From Deltaproteobacteria bacterium (GTDB lineage Bacteria; Desulfobacterota; Binatia; UBA9968), in contig VGTH01000009.1 of NCBI GenBank assembly GCA_016874755.1, positions 68,933 through 132,932 of the forward strand: DNA of 64,000 nucleotides. The letters are read 5' to 3'. Both the position numbers and the translations under genes were made by a program. Under the pieces are notes generated by a model. That model made no database searches. It saw only the letters and a program-made list of their open reading frames with translations, and had not been told where the DNA came from. Position 1 is the first letter of the stretch, and every line of letters starts with the position of its first letter. This document shows positions 57,212 to 64,000 of the stretch, one piece after another.

Positions 57212-57227
57212 AGCAATGCCGGTGCCA
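57212..57227 (-). promoter_or_regulatory. Sigma-54 promoter of glnK-amt
   Basis: On the minus strand TGGCACCGGCATTGCT is a perfect match to the sigma-54 consensus TGGCAC-N5-TTGCW. The predicted start is about 50 bases before glnK. It is the expected control for nitrogen-limitation (NtrC) induction. NtrC sites were not resolved upstream. Confidence 0.9.
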
Positions 57228-57366
57228 GCACGGTCTGATCACCGCGAACCAGCCACTAAATATTGGAATCGTTAGAGATTATATGGCGGAGAGAAAAACT
57301 CTGGGAACGCGCGGCGAAGCGAGAGTTGCCTAGAATTTGGAGCGGCGCGATTAATAACTAAGCAGG

Positions 57367-57555
57367 TTACGTATCGATCTCGCGTAGAATCGCTTGGGTA
57401 AATTTCATGTCCGTCGGACTACCGCCGAGACCCGCGCCAGATAGGCGTTTTGCACAAGCACTTTTTTCCAACGCACTCTCGATCCGGCCAGCGGCGACCC
57501 GCTCGCCGATATGGCGCAGCATCATGACCGCCGCCGTAATCATCGCCGATGATGG
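57367..57555 (-). pseudogene. C-terminal remnant of an isocitrate/isopropylmalate dehydrogenase
   Basis: On the minus strand a 62-codon piece reads PSSAMITAAVMMLRHIGERV, AAGRIESALE, LGGSPTDMKFTQAIL, and ends REID-T-stop at 57367-57369. This matches the end of the NAD(P)-dependent isocitrate/3-isopropylmalate dehydrogenase family (helix with the LRHIGE motif, then LGG and FT.AIL). The rest of the gene, including all catalytic residues, is gone. It lies immediately after the nitrilase stop in the same frame, so a deletion joined the two. Confidence 0.75.
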
Positions 57556-57573
57556 TCTGCAATGAAAGAAAGG

Positions 57574-58377
57574 CTAAAGCCGCCGGTGCGCTAGCGCCGG
57601 CAGCTCGGCGCGAATTTTGGCGAGGTGCTCAAAGTCGAGTTCCGCGGTGATCACGCCTGGGCCATCTGGCAACTCCGCCAACACCGTGCCCCAGGGATCG
57701 ACGATCATCGAGTGGCCGTGGCATTCGAAACTCTTTGGCGCTTTGCCGAATTGATCGGCGGCAATGACATACGCCTGATTTTCGATGGCGCGGGCGCGCA
57801 GTAAAGTTTCCCAATGCGCTTGGCCGGTAAATGCGGTAAACGCGGCGGGGACAAAAATCAAATGTGCGCCCTTGTCAGCGAGGCCGCGGTAGAGCTCGGG
57901 AAAGCGCAGATCGTAGCAAACCGTCAAGCCCATCGTGCCCAGCTCGGTTTCGGCGGCAACCACCTCCGCGCCATGCGCCCGCGTGTCCGATTCGCGCAGC
58001 GACACGCCGTTGGCAAGGTCGACGTCGAAGAGATGCACTTTGCGATAGGTGGCCAGCAACTTGCCATTGGGGTCGAATAGCAAACTCGTGTTGAAAGCTT
58101 TATTGCTGCCGGGAATCTCTTCGAGGATCGAACCCGCAAGAAAATAGATCCGCAGCTCGCGCGCCAGGCTCGCCAAAAATTCCGATGCAGGCCCGGGGAT
58201 ATTTTCCGCTGCGCCGCGTTCTTCTTTCTTGTTGCCGCGCCAGATAAACACTTCGGGCAACACCACCAAGCGCGCGCCCATTCGCACGGCTTCGCGCACC
58301 CAGCGTTCGGCTTCTTTCAAATTGGCCGCCTTGTCATCCGAGGCGACCATCTGCACGGCGGCAGCAGTGAATTTCAT
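57574..58377 (-). CDS. Nitrilase-superfamily carbon-nitrogen hydrolase (Nit/omega-amidase type)
   Basis: This is a 267-residue cytoplasmic hydrolase. The catalytic Glu-Lys-Cys triad is E42 (VVLPEVF), K113 (TYRKVHLFD) and C154 (LTVCYDLRFPELY). The LFD-D pattern after the lysine is typical of Nit1/Nit2-like enzymes, which hydrolyse deaminated glutathione or alpha-ketoglutaramate. The exact substrate is not decided. It lies near the glutamine amidotransferase and Amt genes. Its stop is directly followed by the remnant of a dehydrogenase gene. Confidence 0.88.
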   Translation of the reverse strand: MKFTAAAVQMVASDDKAANLKEAERWVREAVRMGARLVVLPEVFIWRGNKKEERGAAENIPGPASEFLASLARELRIYFLAGSILEEIPGSNKAFNTSLLFDPNGKLLATYRKVHLFDVDLANGVSLRESDTRAHGAEVVAAETELGTMGLTVCYDLRFPELYRGLADKGAHLIFVPAAFTAFTGQAHWETLLRARAIENQAYVIAADQFGKAPKSFECHGHSMIVDPWGTVLAELPDGPGVITAELDFEHLAKIRAELPALAHRRL

Positions 58378-58423
58378 AGGCTTGCGACGTTGAGCGATGG
58401 AACCGTTAAACCGTGAACGCGAT

Positions 58424-59260
58424 TTACCGGTTGAGGAACACCGGGCACGGGCTATTTCTCAAGACGTATTCGGTGGTGCTGCCGAGCACCATATTGATAA
58501 TGCGCCGGTGGCCATGGGCGCCGATGAAGAGCAGATCGTAATCGCCTTCGTTCAAACGCTCGATGATCTTCTGTTCCGGATAACCACGATCGGTTTCGTA
58601 ACGCACGGCGATCGAGTACGAGTTCAGGTATGATTTCGCCTGCCGAACATTGTCCTCCGCAAGCTTGGCCTCTCTGGCGATGCACAGCACGGTGAGCGGC
58701 AGTTTGAGCACGGTGCAAAACTCGGCCGCCGATTCCATCGCCGAGCTGGCGCGTTGGCTGCCGTCGTAGGCGAGCAAGGGTTTCTGGATAACGCTAAAAT
58801 GCTTGGTGGAAACGAAGATCGGCCGCGGGCATTTACGCACGATGCTCTCCGCGGTCGTGCCCAGCAGGCCGGTCGTAAAATCTTCATTGACACCCCGATG
58901 ACCAATGATCACCAAGTCGGCAACCTTCGAGCGCTCGCAAATCTCGTTGGCGATGATTCCGGTATCAACCACTGTCTGATGTTTGATGTTTTTCGCCTGG
59001 CAGCGTTGCACGAAGTCTTCGAGAATCATCTTGCCGCGATCTTCGAGGATCGCGCGCATTTTGGTCGACAGATCCAGATAGGGCTCCGCGCCCAGCGATC
59101 CCGAGATATCGTGGAAGAAAGTTCCTTCGAGGGAGATCGAGTCAATGACATGTTGACCGGTCAGCATGCCGTCGAACTGCTCGGTTATCCACAACGCGTA
59201 ATCGAGCGCGCCGTACGAGTGTTCCGACCCGTCGAGGGGGATCAAGATATTTTTGATCAT
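58424..59260 (-). CDS. Tandem-domain universal stress protein
   Basis: This is a 278-residue protein with two UspA folds, about 1-150 and 155-278. Both keep the nucleotide-binding pattern: GHRG then GLLGTTAE in the first, and GAHG-N9-GSTTEYVL in the second. The N-terminus is MIKNILIPLDGSEHSYGALD. ATP binding and a stress or dormancy role are family-level knowledge. It lies 46 bases upstream of the nitrilase on the same strand. Confidence 0.9.
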   Translation of the reverse strand: MIKNILIPLDGSEHSYGALDYALWITEQFDGMLTGQHVIDSISLEGTFFHDISGSLGAEPYLDLSTKMRAILEDRGKMILEDFVQRCQAKNIKHQTVVDTGIIANEICERSKVADLVIIGHRGVNEDFTTGLLGTTAESIVRKCPRPIFVSTKHFSVIQKPLLAYDGSQRASSAMESAAEFCTVLKLPLTVLCIAREAKLAEDNVRQAKSYLNSYSIAVRYETDRGYPEQKIIERLNEGDYDLLFIGAHGHRRIINMVLGSTTEYVLRNSPCPVFLNR

Positions 59261-59419
59261 CGTTTGCCTCCTTTGCTAGCGGCTGCGGCACACATTCTTG
59301 TGGCGACGCTACCTTAACAACCCGAAGCAAATTTACAAGGCAAAATTGTTCCTTGCGGGCGAGGGATCAACGGTGGTAGAAGCCAGCGATAAGAGCGCTT
59401 TCTAATAAGGAGAAACATC

Positions 59420-59532
59420 ATGGCAGCACAATTTATCGACCTTTTGAAAATCCCCGAGCTTTCGCCAAGCGCGATTTAGATAAAATCAAAGCGCCGGACG
59501 AGAAGAAGGCCAGAGCGCGAGCCGAAGGTTAG
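59420..59532 (+). pseudogene. Frameshifted mini-gene with good ribosome site
   Basis: ATG at 59420 follows AAGGAG at a normal distance and reads MAAQFIDLLKIPEL, then hits a stop at 59477-59479. Restoring one base at about 59460 would give a 37-codon frame continuing FAKRDLDKIKAPDEKKARAR and ending at 59530-59532. The next gene has its own AAGGAG right after. I do not recognise the product. It may be a decayed leader gene or an assembly error. Confidence 0.35.
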
Positions 59533-59560
59533 GACAAACCTATTAAGGAGATCACGTCCA

Positions 59561-59854
59561 ATGATCTACGAAATCGCCATCCAACAAGTCGACCCGGCCA
59601 AACGGGACGAATACATCAAGAACTTCGGCAAGACCTTGATCGACGCCAATTTTGCCGGGTCGCATTCGATAAAGATTTTTGAATGCATCGAAGATCCGGC
59701 AAAAGTAATTTTGCTGATCGCCTGGGACAGCGTCGAGGCGCACACGCAGCATCGCGGCACGCCGGCGCACAACCACATGCGCGAAGAAAACTCGCGCTAC
59801 CAAACCGCCAAGAGCGACGGTGCCCATTACCAGCTGCACGAGATCAAGCCTTAG
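59561..59854 (+). CDS. Antibiotic-biosynthesis-monooxygenase (ABM)-like small protein
   Basis: This 97-residue dimeric alpha-beta barrel type protein starts MIYEIAIQQVDPAKRDEYIK. A middle strand IKIFECIEDPAKVILLIAWD and the final HYQLHEI fit the ABM/DUF4188-like fold. AAGGAG lies ten bases before the ATG. Members act on quinols, haem or other aromatics without cofactor, or have no enzyme role. It lies 71 bases upstream of a bicupin dioxygenase, so a part in aromatic-compound metabolism is plausible. Confidence 0.75.
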   Translation: MIYEIAIQQVDPAKRDEYIKNFGKTLIDANFAGSHSIKIFECIEDPAKVILLIAWDSVEAHTQHRGTPAHNHMREENSRYQTAKSDGAHYQLHEIKP

Positions 59855-59925
59855 CTTTAGGCGCAACATTGCTTGACAGCTCTAAGCCCCCTCTGTATTC
59901 AACAGAGAATTATTGGAGGGACTGC

Positions 59926-60915
59926 ATGAATCTTGATGAGCTCAGCCAGTGGATGAAAGACCGCAACTTAAAGGGCCACTGGGAACATTCGGAGTGGTCG
60001 CAAAAGGTCCAGCCCCATCTCTGGAAAGGCCAAGAAATCTTGCAGGCGCTCAACTGGTCCGGCGAGTTGATCACCACCGGTGAAGCGGGGCGCCGCACCA
60101 TTCAGATGCGCAACCCCGGACTTTCCGCCGGCATGACCAATACCGTGCATATCTCAGTCCAGCTCGTGAAACCCGGCGAAGTCGCCGCGGCGCACCGCCA
60201 CACGGCGGCGGCGATTCGCTTCATCGTCAAAGGGACGCCCAACGCCTACACCGTGGTCGAGGGGGAGCGTTTTCCGATGTTCGAAGGCGATTTCATTACG
60301 ACGCCGAACTGGACCTGGCATGATCATTTCAATGACGCGACGGAGCCGGTCATGTGGCTCGACGGGCTGGACGTAAGACTGGTCACCCACCTTGGCGCAA
60401 TGATTCAGGAGAACTTCAAAGCCGCGCAGCAACCGGTGGAGAAACCCGAGAGCTATTCGTCAAAGGTTTTCTCCCATGCGCGGCCGAGCTGGATCAAGAA
60501 CGCCTTCGACGCCCCGCCCTATCGCTACCCTTGGGAAGAGACCAACGCGACGCTGCAATCGCTCAAAACCAGCGCCGGCGACCCCTACGACGGAATTCTT
60601 TTGGAGTACACCAATCCGGTCGACGGCGGCCACACCTTGCCAACTTGCTCTTGCTCGATTCAGCTTTTGCGACCCAAAGAAAGAACCAAGACCCATCGCC
60701 ACACCAGCACCACCGTTTACTACGCGTTTCGCGGCAGTGGTATGACCAGAGTCTCGGCCAACGAACTGCGCTGGGACAAGACCGATATTTTCGTTGTGCC
60801 ATCGTGGCAATGGCACTCCCACGAAAACGCGAGCAACGAAGACGCCATCCTGTTCTCGATCAGCGATCGACCGGCGACTGAATCGCTCGGGCTTTACCGC
60901 GAAGAAACAGAATAA
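59926..60915 (+). CDS. Bicupin dioxygenase (gentisate 1,2-dioxygenase-like)
   Basis: This is a 329-residue protein with two cupin domains. The first has AAAHRHTAAAIRFIVKG and TPNWTWHDHFND. The second has RTKTHRHTSTTVYYAFRG and PSWQWHSHENAS, so both metal-site histidine sets are kept. Overall sequence order matches gentisate or 1-hydroxy-2-naphthoate dioxygenases, Fe(II) enzymes that cleave aromatic rings. The start ATG has GGAGGG five bases upstream; the open frame runs further back but overlaps the ABM gene. The exact substrate is unknown. Confidence 0.85.
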   Translation: MNLDELSQWMKDRNLKGHWEHSEWSQKVQPHLWKGQEILQALNWSGELITTGEAGRRTIQMRNPGLSAGMTNTVHISVQLVKPGEVAAAHRHTAAAIRFIVKGTPNAYTVVEGERFPMFEGDFITTPNWTWHDHFNDATEPVMWLDGLDVRLVTHLGAMIQENFKAAQQPVEKPESYSSKVFSHARPSWIKNAFDAPPYRYPWEETNATLQSLKTSAGDPYDGILLEYTNPVDGGHTLPTCSCSIQLLRPKERTKTHRHTSTTVYYAFRGSGMTRVSANELRWDKTDIFVVPSWQWHSHENASNEDAILFSISDRPATESLGLYREETE

Positions 60916-60937
60916 TTGGGCGGTGTTTTGATCAGCG

Positions 60938-60990
60938 AAGGGTAAGACCCCGTAGGATGCTCTTGCCCTTGCTTCTTTCCCTCTTCTTTT
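60938..60990 (+). terminator. Probable terminator of the bicupin gene
   Basis: AAGGGTAAGA (60938-60947) pairs with TCTTGCCCTT (60961-60970) with one G-T pair, and a pyrimidine run ending in TTTT follows. The remaining spacer to 61199 shows no gene. Confidence 0.55.
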
Positions 60991-61199
60991 AAGGCCGCGC
61001 ACTACAGCCGAACATTGCTTTCCCACGGCAGGTCTCGCTGCGTCCGCAAGCAGTTTGGCCCAATTGCGGGAACTTTTGCCCGCGAACTAGCCTTACCGCG
61101 CCCGCTTGCCGCGATCTGGTCTCAATTTTCTGCACACCGCGCCGATAGACAGCTTAGGCAATTGATTGCCGACAATGAATTGGTTGACGGAGGGAAATG

Positions 61200-62366
61200 A
61201 TGTCTATCGGTGATGAACAGCAAGATGTGCCCAACAGCAGCGAAGGACAGCTTGCTGCCGAATCCGGTCCAGCGAAAGAACGCACCGCCAAGCCCAAGCA
61301 ATCCGCCAAAGCCCACCTGTTCGTGACCATTACTCACTGGGCTATGGTCATTCTGCTGCTTTTGGCGTTGCTTTCGGGCATGCGCATCGGCTGGGGCTAT
61401 ACGGAAAGCCCGCTCGGAGGCGAGCAAGGTCTGTGGGCTAGCTTTCTAAACAGCATCGCTCCTAAAGGCGATTTGTTTGGCTTCAACCTCATTGACCTCC
61501 ATGTTCCATTGGCGCTCTTCATGATCGCCGTCTCGGCCGTCTACGCGATCTACATGTTCCGCTCGCGTGCATCCAAGCGCCTGCGCGTCACCGGCAAGGA
61601 CATGGAGAAGCTCCAAAAAGGCTTGCGCGCAGGAAACTTCTGGCGCAACAAAGCTGCGCTCTGGTCGGCAAACTTGATTGTTTACTGGGTTGCGTTCGTG
61701 TTCGTCATCGTGCTCGTTGGCACCGGCTTGGCGATGTACTTTCTCAACTCCGGCCTCGCCGATTTTGGCCCCATGGAGTATGTCGGCGGCTACTCGACGG
61801 TGCGGTTGCTGCACGGCCTGATCGCCTACCTGTTAATCCCCTACACGATTCTGCACTCTCTATTACAATGGTTCTTCGGCCGCTTCTGGTCGATTTTCAA
61901 AGCCCAGCTCTACCGTCCGCATATGCGTGCCGGCGCCATCGGTCTCGTGTTTGGCGTTATCTGGTTCGGCTGGCTTTACGCGTGGAACGAAAAGCCGCTG
62001 AGCATGACCGTGGCGCGGCTGCCGGCGACCGTCTCTCCTCCCGTCCTTGACGGCATCGAGAATGAGGCCGCCTGGGAATACGTCAAATCCGTCCCCGCCC
62101 AGCGTGCGGTGCTCTTGCGCACGCCGGCGAAAATTCAGCTTTGGTTCAATGAGCCGCTTGAATCAAAGTATTCAAGCCTGAGCGTTACGGATGAGGCGGG
62201 CAAAAGCATTGCGCTTTCCGGGCTCGAAGTCGGCGGCGACGAACCGAAACGCATTACCGCCAATCTGAGCGCTCTCCCCGCTGGTCGTTACATAGTTAAA
62301 TACCGCGTGCTTTCCGTCGATGGCCACATCGTTCAAGACCAGTTCACTTTTACCATCAAACAATGA
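61200..62366 (+). CDS. Cytochrome b561-like membrane protein fused to CopC domain
   Basis: This is a 388-residue protein. A charged cytoplasmic N-terminus of about 35 residues precedes four to five membrane helices with histidines placed as in bacterial di-haem b-type cytochromes: FVTITHWAMVILLLLALLSG, IDLHVPLALFMIAVSAVYAI and VRLLHGLIAYLLIPYTILHS. The periplasmic C-terminus (about 275-388) is a CopC-type beta-barrel (IQLWFNEPLESKYSSLSVTD, LPAGRYIVKYRVLSVDGHIV). ATG at 61200 was chosen for its spacing from GGAGGG. The next gene is a CopD fusion overlapping at ATGA. Together they suggest copper handling coupled to electron transfer (inference). Confidence 0.85.
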   Translation: MSIGDEQQDVPNSSEGQLAAESGPAKERTAKPKQSAKAHLFVTITHWAMVILLLLALLSGMRIGWGYTESPLGGEQGLWASFLNSIAPKGDLFGFNLIDLHVPLALFMIAVSAVYAIYMFRSRASKRLRVTGKDMEKLQKGLRAGNFWRNKAALWSANLIVYWVAFVFVIVLVGTGLAMYFLNSGLADFGPMEYVGGYSTVRLLHGLIAYLLIPYTILHSLLQWFFGRFWSIFKAQLYRPHMRAGAIGLVFGVIWFGWLYAWNEKPLSMTVARLPATVSPPVLDGIENEAAWEYVKSVPAQRAVLLRTPAKIQLWFNEPLESKYSSLSVTDEAGKSIALSGLEVGGDEPKRITANLSALPAGRYIVKYRVLSVDGHIVQDQFTFTIKQ

Positions 62367-64000
62367 CTGAGCTAGCTGCACGGGTGCGCTTTCTTCATCT
62401 AGTCGCATCGGTGCTGCTGGTTGGGCGCTTCGCGTTCGCTTGCTTCATCTTGCGCGGCTATCCGTCGCTGGCGTTGGTCACTCAACATGAAAAGCTCCAA
62501 GCTCGTCTGACGGCATTCTACTTGACGATAGCTTTCATAACTCACCTTGCCGCGCTGATCTTACAAGCGAGTTTGGTCAACGCGACGGACGTGCAAGCGG
62601 TCCTCTCGTTTGTTACGAGCACGCGCTATGGCAGCGTTTGGCTCACACGCTTGATCTTACTTTGCCTCCTGGCATTGGTGGGTCGATTGGCCGGCGGCAA
62701 AACCGCCGCGGCGCTCTTGCTGAGCGCAGCCCATCTCGCAACTCTGTCCCTATCGGGTCACGCAGCCGCAGCCGAGGGATCAGCCTTCGCTCTGCAAACG
62801 AGCGCGGACGCGCTGCACCTCTTAGCGACGGGTATATGGTTGGGCGGCCTCCTGCCCCTTGCGCATTTGCTTTCTCGCGCTAGCGCAGCCGACGACGATA
62901 AAGCATTTTCTCTGCTTCAAACCAGCGTGCAGCGTTTTTCCAATTGGGCGTTGTTGTGTGCCGTTCTCATTGTCGTCACCGGCAGCGCCAACGCTTGGAA
63001 TCTTGTCGGCGGCTTTCCCCAACTCTTTGGCAGTGAATACGGCAGGCTCTTGTTAGGCAAACTGGCTTTGCTGTTGCCGCTTCTCGCAGTCGCGGCGCGG
63101 AACCTTCGCCGCGTGAAACCCAGTTTGAGCGCACCCATCGCGAGTAACGGCCAATTCATTGAAAGCGTCTTGCGACTCCGGCGCAACGTGCTCCTCGAAA
63201 CGACACTCGGTATGGCCATTCTACTGATCGTTGGTCATCTCGGCGTCACGCCGCCAGCGCGCCATGTGCAGCCGGACTGGCCTTTCCCCTTTCGCTGGGA
63301 TTGGAGCGTGCTCGACAAAAGCGCCAAGGCTCGCGCGGAGTTTGACCGCGGCGTGGTTTGGGCCGTGGTCGGCGCCGGTGCGCTCCTGTGCCCGCTGCTG
63401 CGACGGCGGCGCCGAACCGTTACGACGCTCATCGGCGTCTCCGCCTTGGGATACGCGGGCTACGTGGTGAACGACCTTGTCGTCATCGACGCCTATCCAA
63501 CCACTTACAAACGGCCGGGAGTTTCCTACAACGCGATTTCCGTCGCCAACGGCGGCGCACTGTACCATGAGAGCGGCTGTGTTTCGTGCCACGGCGTTAA
63601 CGGCTATGGCGACGGGCCGAACGCCCAGGACCTCAATCCCAAGCCCGTCGACCTCACTGCGGCTCACGCCAACGCGCATACGGCCGGCGATCTGTACTGG
63701 TGGTTGAGCTATGGCGTGAAGCCGACGTCGGCGATGCCTGGCTTCAGCGAAAGTTTGAGTGAAGAAGAGCGCTGGGACCTGATCAATTACCTGCGCGCGC
63801 TGTCGAGCAGCAAGCGGGCTCGCGGGCTGGCACCACTGATCGAAGAAAAGCCGTGGCTGGTGGCGCCGGATTTCGCTTATACAACCGACAAAGGTGAAAG
63901 CAGAACGCTGCGCGATCACCGCGGCAACAAGATTGTCTTGCTCGTCTTGTTGAACTTGCCGAGCGCCGAGCGACGCCTGCGCGAGTTGGCCATCGCCATG
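62363..64000 (+). CDS. CopD-cytochrome c-redoxin fusion protein, runs off the window
   Basis: The frame is open from ATG at 62363 to the last base (546 codons). Residues 1 to about 290 are a CopD-type membrane domain with about eight helices (LHLLATGIWLGGLLPLAHLL, LLGKLALLLPLLAVAARNLR). After another helix pair, a mono-haem cytochrome c domain follows with C406-V-S-C409-H410 and a later AMPGF methionine ligand region (TSAMPGFSESLSEEERWDLI). The visible end (PDFAYTTDKGESRTLRDHRG, NKIVLLVLLNL) looks like the start of a thioredoxin/SCO-like domain. The gene overlaps the CopC fusion by 4 bases, so the two gene products probably act together. Confidence 0.85.
   Translation, partial: MTELAARVRFLHLVASVLLVGRFAFACFILRGYPSLALVTQHEKLQARLTAFYLTIAFITHLAALILQASLVNATDVQAVLSFVTSTRYGSVWLTRLILLCLLALVGRLAGGKTAAALLLSAAHLATLSLSGHAAAAEGSAFALQTSADALHLLATGIWLGGLLPLAHLLSRASAADDDKAFSLLQTSVQRFSNWALLCAVLIVVTGSANAWNLVGGFPQLFGSEYGRLLLGKLALLLPLLAVAARNLRRVKPSLSAPIASNGQFIESVLRLRRNVLLETTLGMAILLIVGHLGVTPPARHVQPDWPFPFRWDWSVLDKSAKARAEFDRGVVWAVVGAGALLCPLLRRRRRTVTTLIGVSALGYAGYVVNDLVVIDAYPTTYKRPGVSYNAISVANGGALYHESGCVSCHGVNGYGDGPNAQDLNPKPVDLTAAHANAHTAGDLYWWLSYGVKPTSAMPGFSESLSEEERWDLINYLRALSSSKRARGLAPLIEEKPWLVAPDFAYTTDKGESRTLRDHRGNKIVLLVLLNLPSAERRLRELAIAM

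Noticed and set aside
59683-60915. A 410-residue version of the bicupin dioxygenase
   Set aside because: The extra 81 codons overlap the ABM gene; ATG 59926 has a GGAGGG site and the family-length product.

Overview
The window looks like chromosomal DNA of a Gram-negative, moderately GC-rich bacterium. It has an LptF/LptG pair, a PEP-CTERM sorting tail, a PII-Amt pair behind a sigma-54 promoter, and a tRNA-Leu/tig/clpP/clpX/lon cluster. Taken together these suggest a deltaproteobacterium-like lineage or a related uncultivated phylum such as Binatota, Tectomicrobia or Methylomirabilota. That placement is inference: no 16S rRNA gene is present and no search was run.

Layout. 1-3.1 kb (+): end of an iron ABC permease, an FTR1 iron permease fused to cytochrome c, and a DUF4198-like periplasmic protein. 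3.1-6.9 kb: an orphan PEP-CTERM tail with a terminator, an AT-rich region with a sigma-54-like promoter, a PEP-CTERM protein (+), and a convergent secreted PL14-like polysaccharide lyase with three tandem repeats (-). 7.2-38.7 kb (-): an almost unbroken information-processing block. In transcription order it runs tRNA-Thr-Tyr-Gly-Thr, tuf, rpmG, tRNA-Trp, secE, nusG, rplKAJL, rpoBC, rpsLG, fusA, the S10 and spc operons (without rpmD), secY-adk-map-infA-rpmJ and rpsMKD-rpoA-rplQ, closed by a strong terminator. 38.9-42.1 kb: rlmB (-) divergent from lptF-lptG (+). 42.1-43.2 kb (-): tRNA-Val, tRNA-Asp, rplM, rpsI. 43.4-49.3 kb (-): tRNA-Leu, tig, clpP, clpX, lon. 49.5-52.7 kb (+): two MoeA-type genes, the second fused to a periplasmic-binding-protein-like domain. 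52.7-54.1 kb (-): tRNA-Pro, Arg, His and Lys, an unrecognised gene, and a DUF971 gene. 54.2-59.3 kb (-): a glutamine amidotransferase, amt and its PII gene, the decayed tail of an isocitrate/isopropylmalate dehydrogenase, a nitrilase-family hydrolase and a tandem UspA protein. 59.4-60.9 kb (+): a broken mini-ORF, a small monooxygenase-like protein and a bicupin dioxygenase. 61.2 kb to the end (+): a cytochrome b-CopC fusion and, running off the window, a CopD-cytochrome c-redoxin fusion.

How it works together. The centre is the translation, transcription and protein-secretion core, with its own promoters upstream of the tRNA-tuf unit and upstream of rpsL. The protein-quality-control cluster and the envelope genes (lptFG) are housekeeping. 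The accessory parts are at the ends and between 49 and 64 kb. Both ends carry membrane metal-transport modules fused to c-type cytochrome domains (iron on the left, copper/CopCD on the right). The most unusual items are these fusions, the tandem repeat module on the lyase, the MoeA-binding-protein fusion, the probable sigma-54 control of the PEP-CTERM gene, and several gene remnants.
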